Assembly: GCF_017353175.1 (NCBI RefSeq)
Contig: NZ_JAFMYW010000007.1
Span: 310,001-374,000, forward strand
Direction: 5' to 3'
Source of the DNA: Fibrella forsythiae
Lineage (GTDB): Bacteria; Bacteroidota; Bacteroidia; Cytophagales; Spirosomataceae
Length of the DNA: 64,000 nt
The position numbers and the translations under genes were made by a program. Positions 55,940 through 64,000 of this stretch are shown one piece after another. The notes under the pieces were generated by a model. It saw only the letters and a program-made list of their open reading frames with translations, ran no database searches and was not told where the DNA came from. How positions within the stretch are numbered: position 1 is the stretch's first letter; each line of letters opens with the position of its first letter.

Positions 55940-57505
55940 TTAGTTCGGGTAACCTGGATTCTGCGGCCCAAGGTTCGGGTTATTCAGAAGCTCCGGTCTT
56001 GGCAGTGGCAACAGCAGGTGTTTGGCCTCCAGCGTTTTATTCGTGCTCAGGTTAATATGACCCACGAAATTGTCGAAGCCGTTGGTCGTCTCGTTGTAAA
56101 CTTTCCGCAGCCGGATCATGTCAAACCAGGTGATCTGCTCGTAGCACAGTTCATGCCAGCGTTCCCGCCATACTGCCTCCCGGAAGGTGGTTTGCGAGAA
56201 CGTACCCAGCGCTGGAGTGGTTAGCTTAGCCCGGTCGCGGATGCGTTTCAGGGCGTCGTAGGCGGCCTGCGTGGGTGCACCCAGTTCATTCTGTGCTTCG
56301 GCATACAACAGCAGCGTTTCCGCGTAGCGAATCTGGGGTACGTTTAGGTTGTTCAACCGTGTACCCGCTACGCCTGCCGTACCGTTGGCAGTCCGGTTGA
56401 AATGCTTGAACACGTAAGGAGCCCCTAAACTGAAGGGCGCGCCGGTGCCATTGGTGTAGTAGGTCGTGTAGAAATACCCTTCCTGATCTTTGGCCCGCAG
56501 ATCGCCCGCTTCGTACGACTTATAGAACGCAGCCGTTGGCACCGAACTGCCGGTTCCGGTTGGTCCGTTGTAGTTGATGGGCTTGAAGTTTCCGTAGAAG
56601 TTATCCATCGGATTGGCCGCTACAACGGAGTTGTACTGGATCATGAACAGATGCTCCACCCGGTTTTTCTGACTTTCGCGGTGAACGTCTTCGTAGGTCG
56701 TAAACAGGTTGATCACCGACGGATTCGCATTCGCATAAGTGATCACCTCGAAGGCTTTATCAGCTGCCAGTTTATAGTAGGATGCCCCTTTGCTCAGCGG
56801 GAAACCGGCCATTGTCAGGTAAACCGTTGCCAGTTGCGATTTAACTGCCGCCAGATTCACCCGACCGCTCACGTCCATCCAGGCCAGCCCAGCTGCTTCA
56901 GCCGCTTGCAGATCTTCCACGATGAGTTTGTAGACATCTTCTTTCGAGGCGCGCGGCGGGCTGAAATCAGCGGCCGTGGCATCGGGCTGCGGTTTGGTAA
57001 TCAGTGGCACGTCGCCCCACAACCGAACCGCCTGGAAATAAGCCCAGGCGCGTAGAAACCGCGTTTCACCCAGAATTTTTGTCTTCTGAGCGGCATCCAT
57101 CGGCGTAATGGCCGGCACCCGATCAAGTACCTGGTTGGCCTGGGCAATTACCCGGTACAGGCCATTCCAGTAGTTGACGATGTGGGTGGTATTGCCATCG
57201 TGCGCCAAACTGTACAGGTTATTCAGATCGGAGTTCTGAGCCGTTTCCGTGGTCGACGTACCGGTCATCGCTTCGAGCAACTGCCAGTTATTCGAGAAGA
57301 TGTTCGCCCCGTCGCCGATGAACCGCAGACTGGCGTAGACCGATGCCAGTCCTGCTTCGGCATGGTCAGGAATAGTATAAAAGCTATTGGTTGTCAGGTT
57401 CGACGGCGCCATTTCATTCAGGAAGTTGGTGCAACCAACCGGCCCGAGTAAAACGGTTCCTACCAACATCGTTTTAGCTATTGAATTTATCAGTGAAGAT
57501 CGCAT
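55940..57505 (-). CDS. RagB/SusD-type outer-membrane nutrient-binding lipoprotein
   Basis: The protein has 521 residues with a signal peptide and lipobox (LLGPVGC). Typical SusD features are FLNEMAPSNLTTNSFYTIPD near the start, a TPR-like helical region, LRAWAYFQAVRLWGDVPLITKP, and the C-terminal RFREAVWRERWHELCYEQITWFDMIRL-like segment (here TFREAVWRERWHELCYE). It caps the SusC channel and binds a glycan or peptide. It lies 33 bases after the susC gene in the same operon. Confidence 0.96.
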   Translation of the reverse strand: MRSSLINSIAKTMLVGTVLLGPVGCTNFLNEMAPSNLTTNSFYTIPDHAEAGLASVYASLRFIGDGANIFSNNWQLLEAMTGTSTTETAQNSDLNNLYSLAHDGNTTHIVNYWNGLYRVIAQANQVLDRVPAITPMDAAQKTKILGETRFLRAWAYFQAVRLWGDVPLITKPQPDATAADFSPPRASKEDVYKLIVEDLQAAEAAGLAWMDVSGRVNLAAVKSQLATVYLTMAGFPLSKGASYYKLAADKAFEVITYANANPSVINLFTTYEDVHRESQKNRVEHLFMIQYNSVVAANPMDNFYGNFKPINYNGPTGTGSSVPTAAFYKSYEAGDLRAKDQEGYFYTTYYTNGTGAPFSLGAPYVFKHFNRTANGTAGVAGTRLNNLNVPQIRYAETLLLYAEAQNELGAPTQAAYDALKRIRDRAKLTTPALGTFSQTTFREAVWRERWHELCYEQITWFDMIRLRKVYNETTNGFDNFVGHINLSTNKTLEAKHLLLPLPRPELLNNPNLGPQNPGYPN

Positions 57506-57538
57506 GATACGTATCTAAGTTGAGGTCAGTGTCTTGAA

Positions 57539-60500
57539 TTAGAGGCCAATTTGTAGGCCGATCAGGTACGTGGTTGGCTTCGGATAGTTGTGCCAGATCA
57601 TGCCTTGTGAGAAAGCGCTGTTGCCATCACCCTGGTTGGTTGGCGTTACTTCCGGGTCACCAACGATCGGGTCTTTCACCAGCAGGAACAGGTTCTGAAC
57701 CGTAGCATAGAAACGGAGACGGCTCATTTTCAGGCGATTTGTCACTTCCGATGGCATGGTGTAGCCCACCAGGAAATTGCGACCACGGAGGAACGAACCG
57801 TCTTTGATCCAGTGTGAATCTACGTTGGTCACGTACCCAGCCCGGGTTTCGCGAATCTGCGCAATCGGCGTGTTCTGGTTGGTCGGCGTCCAGGCGTTTA
57901 AGACAGAGGTATAGCTGTTGGCCAGTGCCTGCCGGTCTTCACTGGCGTGCAGGTTCATTAGCATCACATCGTTGCCATACATGAACTGAAGCTCGATCGT
58001 GGCGTCGAATTTTTTGTATCGGAAACTGTTGGTCAGTGCGCCCCATCCTTTCGGGCTGCCATTGCCGATAATGCTGCGATCCGCATCGGTGATCGCCTTG
58101 TCGCCGTTCACGTCGAGGTACTTGATGTCGCCGGGCAGCAACGTCAGGTTGTTACGGTAGCTGGTAAACTTGGCCGCTTCTTCGCGTTCGGCTTCGCTCC
58201 ACGTACCCAGACGGGTCAGGCCCCAGAAGGCACCAACAGGTTCGCCAACGCGAATGACGTTGGTTGGGTTGGTGAAGTTAGGACCACCCACGTTGAAAAT
58301 ATCCGACGGCGTAGCCAGCGACAGCACCTTGTTGCGGTTCATCGAGATATTGAACGTCGTGTTCCAGGTGAAGTTACCCCGGTCGATGTTGACCGTGTTG
58401 AGGCCAAACTCGAACCCGGCATTCTGCATTGAACCCACGTTCCGGCGAATGGTCGCATAACCGCTGGTGCGTGGAACCGGCGCATCGAGCAGCATATCGG
58501 TCGTCAGGCGATAATAGTAATCCGCTTCCAGCGAGATCCGCCCCTTAAATAAGCTGATTTCCAGGCCAACATCGGTCTGGGCGGTTTTTTCCCAGCGCAG
58601 ATCCGGGTTAGCCAGGCGGTCGATGCCCGTTCCGCCAACCCGCGTGTCGTTGTAAACGGCCGAGTAGTTGGAACTTAGCAGCGCCAGCGACGAATAAGGC
58701 GGAATCTCCGAGTTACCCGTCAACCCATAGCTGGTGCGTAGTTTCAGGTTGGAGATGACGGAGTTTCCTTTCAGGAAGCTTTCCTCAGACACGCGCCAGG
58801 CAAAGGCCGCCGACGGGAAAAACGCGAACTTGTGGTTGGCACCGAATTTAGACGAACCATCGGCCCGACCCGTAACCGTAAACAGGTACTTGTCCATCAG
58901 GCTGTAGTTGACCCGGCCGAAGTACGAGTTGAACGCGAACCGCGACGCCCCCGACGATACCTGCGGATTGGTTGCTCCGGCCCCCAGGTTGTTGTAACCG
59001 AAATAGTCGGTAGCAAAGTTGTTGACCGTGGCCCCCATGCTGAAAATGTTGGTCTCCTGCCACGAAAGGCCCAACAGCGCCGTGAGGTTGCTCGACTCGT
59101 TAATCTGCTTGTTATACGTCAGATAGTTTTCCAGCGACCAGAAGCTCTCTTTGCGATACCGGGCCGCGGCGTTACCAAAACTACCGGGGTTCAACGTCCG
59201 GGTCTGCGACTCATCATTTTCCTGGGTCAAAATATTCGTCCCCAGCACCGTTCTCATTTCCAACCCTTTGGCTATGTTGATGTTGGAGTACAGGCTACCC
59301 AGCGTCGTTTGCGTGTTCAGAATAAACCGCCGGTCCATCAGCCGGTGCATGGAACTGAATGACCCCTCGGCGCTTGGGTAATCGCGGTTGCTGGCATACG
59401 AGCCGTCGGGATACTGTACAGGCAGGAACGGGAAGTCTTCCACGATCTGGCGGGCAACGGCATCGTTGATATCGACCAGGTTCTCGCTCTGGTTATTGTA
59501 GCTTAACGTACCCCCAACCTTCAGCCATTTCTTCACCTGATCATCAATGGTAAACCGCCCTGAATAGCGCTTCAGGTACGACGTTTTGATCAGGCCTTCG
59601 TCGTTCCGATAGCCCAGCGACAGCGAATACTGGGTACGTTCATTGCCCCCGCTGAAGCCCAACTGGTGGTTTTGCGATAGTTTATTCTGCGTGGTTTCCT
59701 TAAACCAGTCGGTGTCGTACAGCGGGTTCAGGTTGCTGTCGAAAACGCCCGGATGCGCCGCGCTGTACTGCCGTCTTCTGGCCACCGGGTCCAGGTTCGT
59801 GTATTTACCAGCAGCCCAGCCAGCGGGATCGAACTTGGCGATATTGGCGTAGGCCAGATCTTCCGTTGCCAGGTATTCTTTCGCGTTCAGCACATGCGGC
59901 CGGTTGGGCCCAATCGTATTGACGCTGAAATCGGCGTTGTAGGTAACCTGTCCTTCTCCGGCTTTCCCTTTTTTGGTCGTTACCAGAATAACGCCGTTGG
60001 CACCCCGCGCCCCGTAAATAGCCGTCGACGACGCATCTTTCAGCACCTCAACCGAGACAATGTCGTTCGGGTTAATGTAGTCGATGGCCGAGCTGAACTG
60101 GTTCTGGTTACCCTGCGGCAACATCACCCCATCGACCACATACAGAGGGTTGTTCGACGAGTTGATCGAGCTGAACCCCCGAATCCGAATGGTTGTGCGA
60201 CCACCCGGACGGCCTGAGTTCGTGTTTACCTGCACACCAGGCAACCGACCCGACAGCGCCTGATTGAGCGAAGGTGCGGGGCGTTCGTACAACTGCGACT
60301 GCTTGACCGTAGCCACGGCACCGGTTAAATCAGATTTCCGGGCCGTACCGTAGCCGATGACGACCAGTTCGTCGAGTGCTTTGTTGTCATTCATCAAAGC
60401 CAGATTGATCGAGGTCTGATTGCCAACCGTTACCTCCTTGGCCATATACCCCACATACGAAAATACCAGGATCGAGTTTCCGTTGGGTACACTGAGGGCA

Positions 60501-60697
60501 TAGTTCCCCTGCACGTCTGTCGTTGTTCCCTGCTGAGTGCCTTTCACAACGACACTTACACCGGGCAATACGGCCCCCTGTTCATCTTTTACCTGACCGT
60601 TTATCCGTCGGTCCTGGGCAAAAGCACTGCTACACAGTAGCCAGCTCACTATAAGAATACGTGCCACATGAGCCACTCGTTGTAAATGGTTTTTCAT
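57539..60697 (-). CDS. SusC/RagA-type TonB-linked outer-membrane transporter
   Basis: The protein has 1052 residues. After a signal peptide (CSSAFAQDRRINGQV) come a carboxypeptidase-like domain (GVSVVVKGTQQGTTTDVQGN; FSYVGYMAKEV), the plug with the SusC signature VIGYGTARKSDLTGAVATV, and the 22-stranded barrel. It imports a macromolecular ligand with SusD via TonB. The long upstream region (60698-61420) probably carries its promoter and control site. No SusE, regulator or glycosidase is in the same operon, so the substrate is unknown. Confidence 0.97.
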   Translation of the reverse strand: MKNHLQRVAHVARILIVSWLLCSSAFAQDRRINGQVKDEQGAVLPGVSVVVKGTQQGTTTDVQGNYALSVPNGNSILVFSYVGYMAKEVTVGNQTSINLALMNDNKALDELVVIGYGTARKSDLTGAVATVKQSQLYERPAPSLNQALSGRLPGVQVNTNSGRPGGRTTIRIRGFSSINSSNNPLYVVDGVMLPQGNQNQFSSAIDYINPNDIVSVEVLKDASSTAIYGARGANGVILVTTKKGKAGEGQVTYNADFSVNTIGPNRPHVLNAKEYLATEDLAYANIAKFDPAGWAAGKYTNLDPVARRRQYSAAHPGVFDSNLNPLYDTDWFKETTQNKLSQNHQLGFSGGNERTQYSLSLGYRNDEGLIKTSYLKRYSGRFTIDDQVKKWLKVGGTLSYNNQSENLVDINDAVARQIVEDFPFLPVQYPDGSYASNRDYPSAEGSFSSMHRLMDRRFILNTQTTLGSLYSNINIAKGLEMRTVLGTNILTQENDESQTRTLNPGSFGNAAARYRKESFWSLENYLTYNKQINESSNLTALLGLSWQETNIFSMGATVNNFATDYFGYNNLGAGATNPQVSSGASRFAFNSYFGRVNYSLMDKYLFTVTGRADGSSKFGANHKFAFFPSAAFAWRVSEESFLKGNSVISNLKLRTSYGLTGNSEIPPYSSLALLSSNYSAVYNDTRVGGTGIDRLANPDLRWEKTAQTDVGLEISLFKGRISLEADYYYRLTTDMLLDAPVPRTSGYATIRRNVGSMQNAGFEFGLNTVNIDRGNFTWNTTFNISMNRNKVLSLATPSDIFNVGGPNFTNPTNVIRVGEPVGAFWGLTRLGTWSEAEREEAAKFTSYRNNLTLLPGDIKYLDVNGDKAITDADRSIIGNGSPKGWGALTNSFRYKKFDATIELQFMYGNDVMLMNLHASEDRQALANSYTSVLNAWTPTNQNTPIAQIRETRAGYVTNVDSHWIKDGSFLRGRNFLVGYTMPSEVTNRLKMSRLRFYATVQNLFLLVKDPIVGDPEVTPTNQGDGNSAFSQGMIWHNYPKPTTYLIGLQIGL

Positions 60698-61420
60698 GAT
60701 AGTTGATTGGAAAAATGAACGAATAGTTTAGGGTTTACCCGAGATGGGGTATATCCACAGAAGAGCTCGATTTTATTATTCTAATTAAAATATTTTAATA
60801 TATCCTTCTTTTTTTCACATTACTTCGTAATTTTTTTAAGTAATAACTACCAAAAAATTTTAAACCCTATTCCATTTTATACTTATACGTCGATTAGTCA
60901 ACAATTACCTCACAGGTAGATGAGATTCCACGCATTAATCCGTTAATTTAACTCTGTGCCTGACGTGATCAGGCCGCAGTGTTTTTTCGGAACAATAACT
61001 ATACTGGCAGCTAGCAGATTGCAGCCCACATACCTGTAGTACATGCATCAATTAACCCCACTATTCCGTTTGATTGCTGCTTACCGGCAAGCTGGGCTAT
61101 CAGGGCAGAACAACTAATTCATAGCTGCCAGCAGTGTTCATCTATGAAGGTTAAAACCATTGCACACGCCTGGCATATCAAGTATAAATACTGGTCAGGC
61201 GTAATCGAACTACCAGAGAAATGAATGTCTGCTGCCGGTTTGAAAAAAGTTAACCTGTTTGCAAGTTCGATTCCATATTTTTCGGGTTTCATGCAAAAAC
61301 GAAAAGCAGTCATTGCACCATTACCTGATGGTTTCAGGTAACATATGCCCTTAAAACAGGTTTAGAGAAGACACTAGTTACTTGCCAACTGCGCGCGGTT
61401 GGCCACTCAACGAACAACAT
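60698..61420. other. Intergenic region upstream of susC
   Basis: About 720 bases, AT-rich around 60760-60900. A 9-base inverted pair TGGCAGCTA/TAGCTGCCA is separated by roughly 110 bases (near 61005 and 61120). I see no convincing gene; a 64-codon minus-strand frame at 61119-61313 looks spurious. It probably holds the promoter of the SusC/SusD operon and that of the PPOX gene. Confidence 0.5.
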
Positions 61421-61957
61421 ATGGATAGCATCAACCGCAATCAGCCTGAAGACAATCATCAGGATTTGCAACGTACCCAGGCCGGCCAAAAAATAAAGGA
61501 GTTGGCTACCAAGACAAACACCTGTTTTTTCTGCACAAACATTAGCACGGGTCAGCCACTGACGGTGCGCCCCATGTCGGTACAGAAAGTAGATGAGCAG
61601 GGAAACTTCTGGTTCCTGAGCGCAAACGATAGCCACAAGAATCAGGAAATTCAGTCAGATGACTACGTTCAGCTTCTATTCCAGGGATCAGCCCATTCCG
61701 ACTTCCTGAGCATCTACGGCACGGCCACGATCTCAACCGATAAGGAGTTGATAAAAGAGCTGTGGGAGCCAATTCTCAAAACATGGTTTACCGAAGGTGT
61801 CGACGACCCTCGAATAACCGTTATCAACGTAGCAACCCGGGAGGGCTACTACTGGGACAACAAGCATGGTGATGCTGTGGCCCTTCTGAAAATGGCTGCC
61901 GGTGCTGTGCTAGGTAAAACTCTCGACGATTCCATTGAGGGGCAGTTGACGGTGTAA
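61421..61957 (+). CDS. Pyridoxamine 5'-phosphate oxidase-fold general stress protein
   Basis: The start at 61421 (MDSINRNQPEDN) was preferred over an upstream TTG at 61382. The protein has 178 residues with the split-barrel flavin fold (TCFFCTNISTGQPLTVRPMSVQKVDE; GNFWFLSANDSHKNQEI; VQLLFQGSAHSDFLSIYGTA). This group (general stress protein 26 type) binds FMN or F420-like cofactors and has unproven functions. Followed by a strong terminator. N-terminal 40 residues are polar and probably disordered. Confidence 0.9.
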   Translation: MDSINRNQPEDNHQDLQRTQAGQKIKELATKTNTCFFCTNISTGQPLTVRPMSVQKVDEQGNFWFLSANDSHKNQEIQSDDYVQLLFQGSAHSDFLSIYGTATISTDKELIKELWEPILKTWFTEGVDDPRITVINVATREGYYWDNKHGDAVALLKMAAGAVLGKTLDDSIEGQLTV

Positions 61958-62003
61958 AAATCACCATTCTGACGAAGGCGTCCTTACAAAACCAGTTATA
62001 CCA

Positions 62004-62050
62004 AAAATTGCTTCGCGTGCTGGCTCTTTGACCGCACGCGAAGCAATTTT
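62004..62050. terminator. Bidirectional terminator
   Basis: Perfect 17-base arms (62004-62020 and 62034-62050) around a 13-base loop, with A and T edges. It separates the PPOX gene from the convergent GH43 gene. Confidence 0.9.
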
Positions 62051-62072
62051 CGTATCTACAAGTAAGCCTCCC

Positions 62073-63071
62073 CTATGGTATGTACGACGTACCTACAACC
62101 AGCTTATCACCTGAAAAATCTACCTCAAGGAGATGAGGAATTCGTATGGAACGCCCGCTACTGCTTTTATGGCTGTGAATGGCCATCAACCACTTACCAT
62201 TTAGCGTGCGAAACAGCATGCCGTGGCCGTAATTTGGTGGCGTTATCGGGTCGTTTTCCTGCACCCAGGGGCCGTCCAGTGTACCGCTTTTCGAGTAGGC
62301 CACCCCTTGCGTATACACATCGTAGATCCAGCTGGTCCAGATCATGCCCAACCGACCGGTACCAGTACGGAATAGATATGGTCCGTCTGTTACTTTATTC
62401 GGGCCCACCTTACCATTCTCTTTTTGCCGGCTCCACGGGCTATCACTGGCCCGAAAAAGAAGCTTACCCTCCCCTACCGACCCGCTTAAATCGGGCTTAA
62501 GCTCTATTTTCTCGATAGTGCCGTTCAGGTTTTGCAGCCATTCGTAGCAGTAAACCATATAGGGCTTTCCATCTTTATCTACCCAGAATGTGCCATCCAA
62601 CGTCGGTTTGTTGGCAGGCAGATAAGTAGGATCGGCCATGGGTACATAGGGCCCCTCAGGGCTGTCGCTGACTAACACATGACTGGCCCGCCGTTCAATG
62701 ACATTCTCGCCAACGGTATCAATTTTTACGGCCCGATTGGTGAAGGTGGCAAAGTAGTAGTATTTGCCTTTATAGTCGTGCAGTTCGGCGGCCCAAATCA
62801 TCGGATTCTTCCCCATCCAGGATTCAGGGTCAGTTTTAACAGGATTGAACGGACCAGTCCACTTTTTCAGGTCGCTGCTTCTCCACAACATACCTCCCGT
62901 ACCGGTCATGTAGTAGATTGAAGTCTTTTTATCCGCCAAAATAAACGGGTCGCTCAAGCGAATCGAATCCAGCGGAATGTCCTGCCTAAGCGTCGGCACC
63001 CTATTTTGAGAGAAAACAAAGGTTATACTATTTAATAGCATGACTGCGAGTACTATTGCTTTTCCACTCAT
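62073..63071 (-). CDS. Secreted glycoside hydrolase family 43 protein
   Basis: The protein has 332 residues with a signal peptide (FVFSQN). The five-bladed propeller shows the general base Asp in IRLSDPFILAD, the pKa-modulating Asp in TLDGTFWVDKDGKPYMVY and the catalytic Glu, probably in VTDGPYLFRTGTG or AAELHDYKGKYY. It likely hydrolyses arabinose- or xylose-containing polysaccharide outside the cytoplasm. It is not adjacent to the SusC/SusD operon, which lies about 1.4 kb away. Confidence 0.88.
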   Translation of the reverse strand: MSGKAIVLAVMLLNSITFVFSQNRVPTLRQDIPLDSIRLSDPFILADKKTSIYYMTGTGGMLWRSSDLKKWTGPFNPVKTDPESWMGKNPMIWAAELHDYKGKYYYFATFTNRAVKIDTVGENVIERRASHVLVSDSPEGPYVPMADPTYLPANKPTLDGTFWVDKDGKPYMVYCYEWLQNLNGTIEKIELKPDLSGSVGEGKLLFRASDSPWSRQKENGKVGPNKVTDGPYLFRTGTGRLGMIWTSWIYDVYTQGVAYSKSGTLDGPWVQENDPITPPNYGHGMLFRTLNGKWLMAIHSHKSSSGRSIRIPHLLEVDFSGDKLVVGTSYIP

Positions 63072-63385
63072 TTAACGGTTCGCTACCTATTGTTCGACGC
63101 TACCCTAACCGATAGCCATCATTATCAAAGCATGGCCAACTTTGATGTTACTGTTGGTAAAAAAGTAGTATCAAGACGCTACAGATAGAAACAGCGACTG
63201 CGGCCAGCCGCCAGTTTCTCGTATTCAAAGTACCGAAACAGAGTTAATTTCGGGGTTTTTGAACGCTTATAGTGGAGACGCAGGGATTTGAACCCTACTT
63301 CGCGCTTTCTACAGGCTTAGTTGTGATTGGCATTGTTGGGTGGGCAACTGGCCTATTGACAACCAGATGGAGCACTGTCTGGCTA
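63072..63385. other. Intergenic region with partial tRNA
   Basis: About 310 bases between GH43 and the histidine kinase, both on the minus strand. It contains a 25-base 3' fragment of a tRNA at 63273-63297; the rest shows no gene or strong hairpin. Confidence 0.5.
63273..63297 (-). other. 3' tRNA fragment, possible integration (att) site
   Basis: On the minus strand this reads a T-arm (GGGTTCAAATCCC) followed by CGTCTCCA, i.e. the end of a tRNA with acceptor stem and discriminator A. No matching 5' part (GGAGACG) is found in the surrounding 100 bases, so it is not a complete tRNA. Such fragments arise as att sites of elements integrated into tRNA genes. The tRNA identity cannot be told. Confidence 0.55.
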
Positions 63386-64000
63386 CTAGCTGGGCAGGTA
63401 TACGCTGAAGGTAGCGCCTTGGCCTGGTTGGCTGGTTGCTACGATTGCTCCGCCGTGATTGGTCGCTACTTTTTCACAAATGGCCAGTCCAATACCGGTT
63501 CCGCCATATTTGGCCCTTCCGTGCAGGCGCTGAAAGACGTGAAAGATCCGGTCAGTGTACTTCTGCTCAAAGCCAATGCCGTTGTCGGTTACATCGATCC
63601 GGTAATACACGTCGGCGTAACGGGCTAGTTTCAGGCTGGGTGGCAACGTACCTGCGTCAAGCTGCTGGTAACGCACCCTGATCTGAGGAGCTACAGTCGG
63701 CTGGCGGAACTTCAGGGCATTGCCAAGCAGGTTCTGGAATAGCTGCTTCAGTTGGGTTTCATCTCCCGTTAAGGTGGGTAATGGGTCAACGGTGATTGTT
63801 GCCTCTGTCTCTTCAATCAATAGGTCCAGATCAAGAAGCACCTGACTAACAACCGTGTTCAGGGAGAGCGGCACTCTGTTTTCCTGATGGGTGGCAATCC
63901 GCGAATAGGCCAGTAAGTCCCGAATCAGGATAGACATCCGGCTGGCGGCGGCCTGCATGCGCTGAAGGTAGTCGATTCCACCGCCCAGGTCTCCACTATG
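63386..64000 (-). CDS. Sensor histidine kinase, C-terminal part (runs past window)
   Basis: The frame is open through the last base of the window, so the N-terminus, with the sensor domain, lies beyond. Visible are HisKA-like helices (GGGIDYLQRMQAAASRMSI; RDLLAYSRIATH) and a HATPase_c domain with N box FQNLLGNALKFRQ, G1 VTDNGIGFEQKY and G2 GTGIGLAICEKV, closing ATFSVYLPS. About 205 residues can be read. The kinase core resembles that of the ETR1-like kinase at 42607-43764. Neither kinase has a receiver gene beside it. Confidence 0.9.
   Translation of the reverse strand, partial: HSGDLGGGIDYLQRMQAAASRMSILIRDLLAYSRIATHQENRVPLSLNTVVSQVLLDLDLLIEETEATITVDPLPTLTGDETQLKQLFQNLLGNALKFRQPTVAPQIRVRYQQLDAGTLPPSLKLARYADVYYRIDVTDNGIGFEQKYTDRIFHVFQRLHGRAKYGGTGIGLAICEKVATNHGGAIVATSQPGQGATFSVYLPS

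Larger units (their letters stand above)
512..63652. repeat. Dispersed octamer GGTACGTT (AACGTACC)
   Basis: By eye I found 47 exact copies, starting at 512, 1288, 2531, 3093, 3242, 4076, 5339, 5388, 11753, 16454, 17360, 20495, 21814, 22114, 23715, 26385, 26582, 26848, 28434, 28851, 29030, 29817, 31105, 31309, 35070, 36336, 36370, 37371, 39064, 40972, 41496, 46117, 46230, 47571, 48863, 50744, 50765, 50815, 51644, 54790, 54997, 56199, 56337, 59505, 59633, 61470 and 63645. About 25 are on the plus strand as GGTACGTT and 22 as the complement; about two are expected by chance. The base before GGTACGTT is usually A or G. About ten copies are intergenic although noncoding DNA is only about an eighth of the window. 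Count not verified by software. Confidence 0.8.

Noticed and set aside
61119-61313. 64-codon minus-strand frame upstream of susC
   Set aside because: No family resemblance and no supporting context; likely chance in the AT-rich region.
63273-63297. Complete tRNA gene
   Set aside because: No 5' acceptor, D-arm or anticodon stem within 100 bases; only the 3' end is present.

Overview
The window looks like chromosome from an environmental Bacteroidota, most likely order Cytophagales, family Spirosomaceae (Spirosoma or a close relative). This is inferred from SusC/SusD pairs, long NusB, the NusB-DUF1573-YajC-YbbR gene order, LytTR regulators, DUF1080 and DUF2911 proteins, roughly 50 % GC, and a candidate TAnnTTTG-type -7 box before guaA. 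There are no rRNA genes, no complete tRNA, no insertion sequence and no CRISPR array.

Layout. 1-6.4 kb: tail of a Wzi-like outer-membrane protein; a leftward housekeeping block (nusB, YtxH, DUF1573, yajC, ybbR); a rightward ABC exporter; an ankyrin protein. 6.7-20 kb: radA, an outer-membrane barrel, two stand-alone LytTR regulators, guaA, a DUF4440-like protein, the malic enzyme-phosphotransacetylase fusion, trpS, deoC, a TIM-barrel isomerase and an M48 protease. 19-27 kb: two divergent lipoproteins; a DUF692/MNIO enzyme preceded by a 51-residue peptide ending in a CxxC motif (a candidate RiPP locus); DinB, an esterase, a GH113-like glycosidase and sdaA. 27-32.8 kb: a compact leftward run (TRIC channel, pepT, MazG-like, MarC, aminotransferase, aroQ) divergent from xerD. 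32.9-37.1 kb: a VWA lipoprotein, an RNA-polymerase/helicase-tudor-like protein, a class V aminotransferase and SixA. 37.2-42 kb: two DUF1080 proteins and a beta-propeller/cytochrome c protein, probably for oxidised sugars. 42.2-50.6 kb: an AraC remnant, a histidine kinase with an ETR1-type ethylene/copper domain, an S9 peptidase, an MBL hydrolase, DUF2911, a methyltransferase and DUF4142. 50.6-64 kb: menD, an EVE protein, an Ior-type molybdenum hydroxylase pair, SusD/SusC, a PPOX-fold protein, GH43, a 3' tRNA fragment (possible att site) and a second histidine kinase running off the edge.

Three things stand out. First, the MNIO enzyme plus its unannotated short Cys-containing peptide (20.7-22.0 kb). 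Second, the ETR1-like kinase, in which all five ethylene/copper residues known from plant ETR1 are present at identical spacing. Third, a dispersed octamer, GGTACGTT, with 47 exact copies found by eye over both strands where about two are expected; it is relatively enriched between genes and occurs once as an inverted pair in a long hairpin. Many gene junctions carry long inverted repeats, some built from low-complexity words.

Limits. Everything here was read by eye. Functional calls rest on recognised motifs and family knowledge, without database searches, and start codons were chosen by homology sense and signal peptides.
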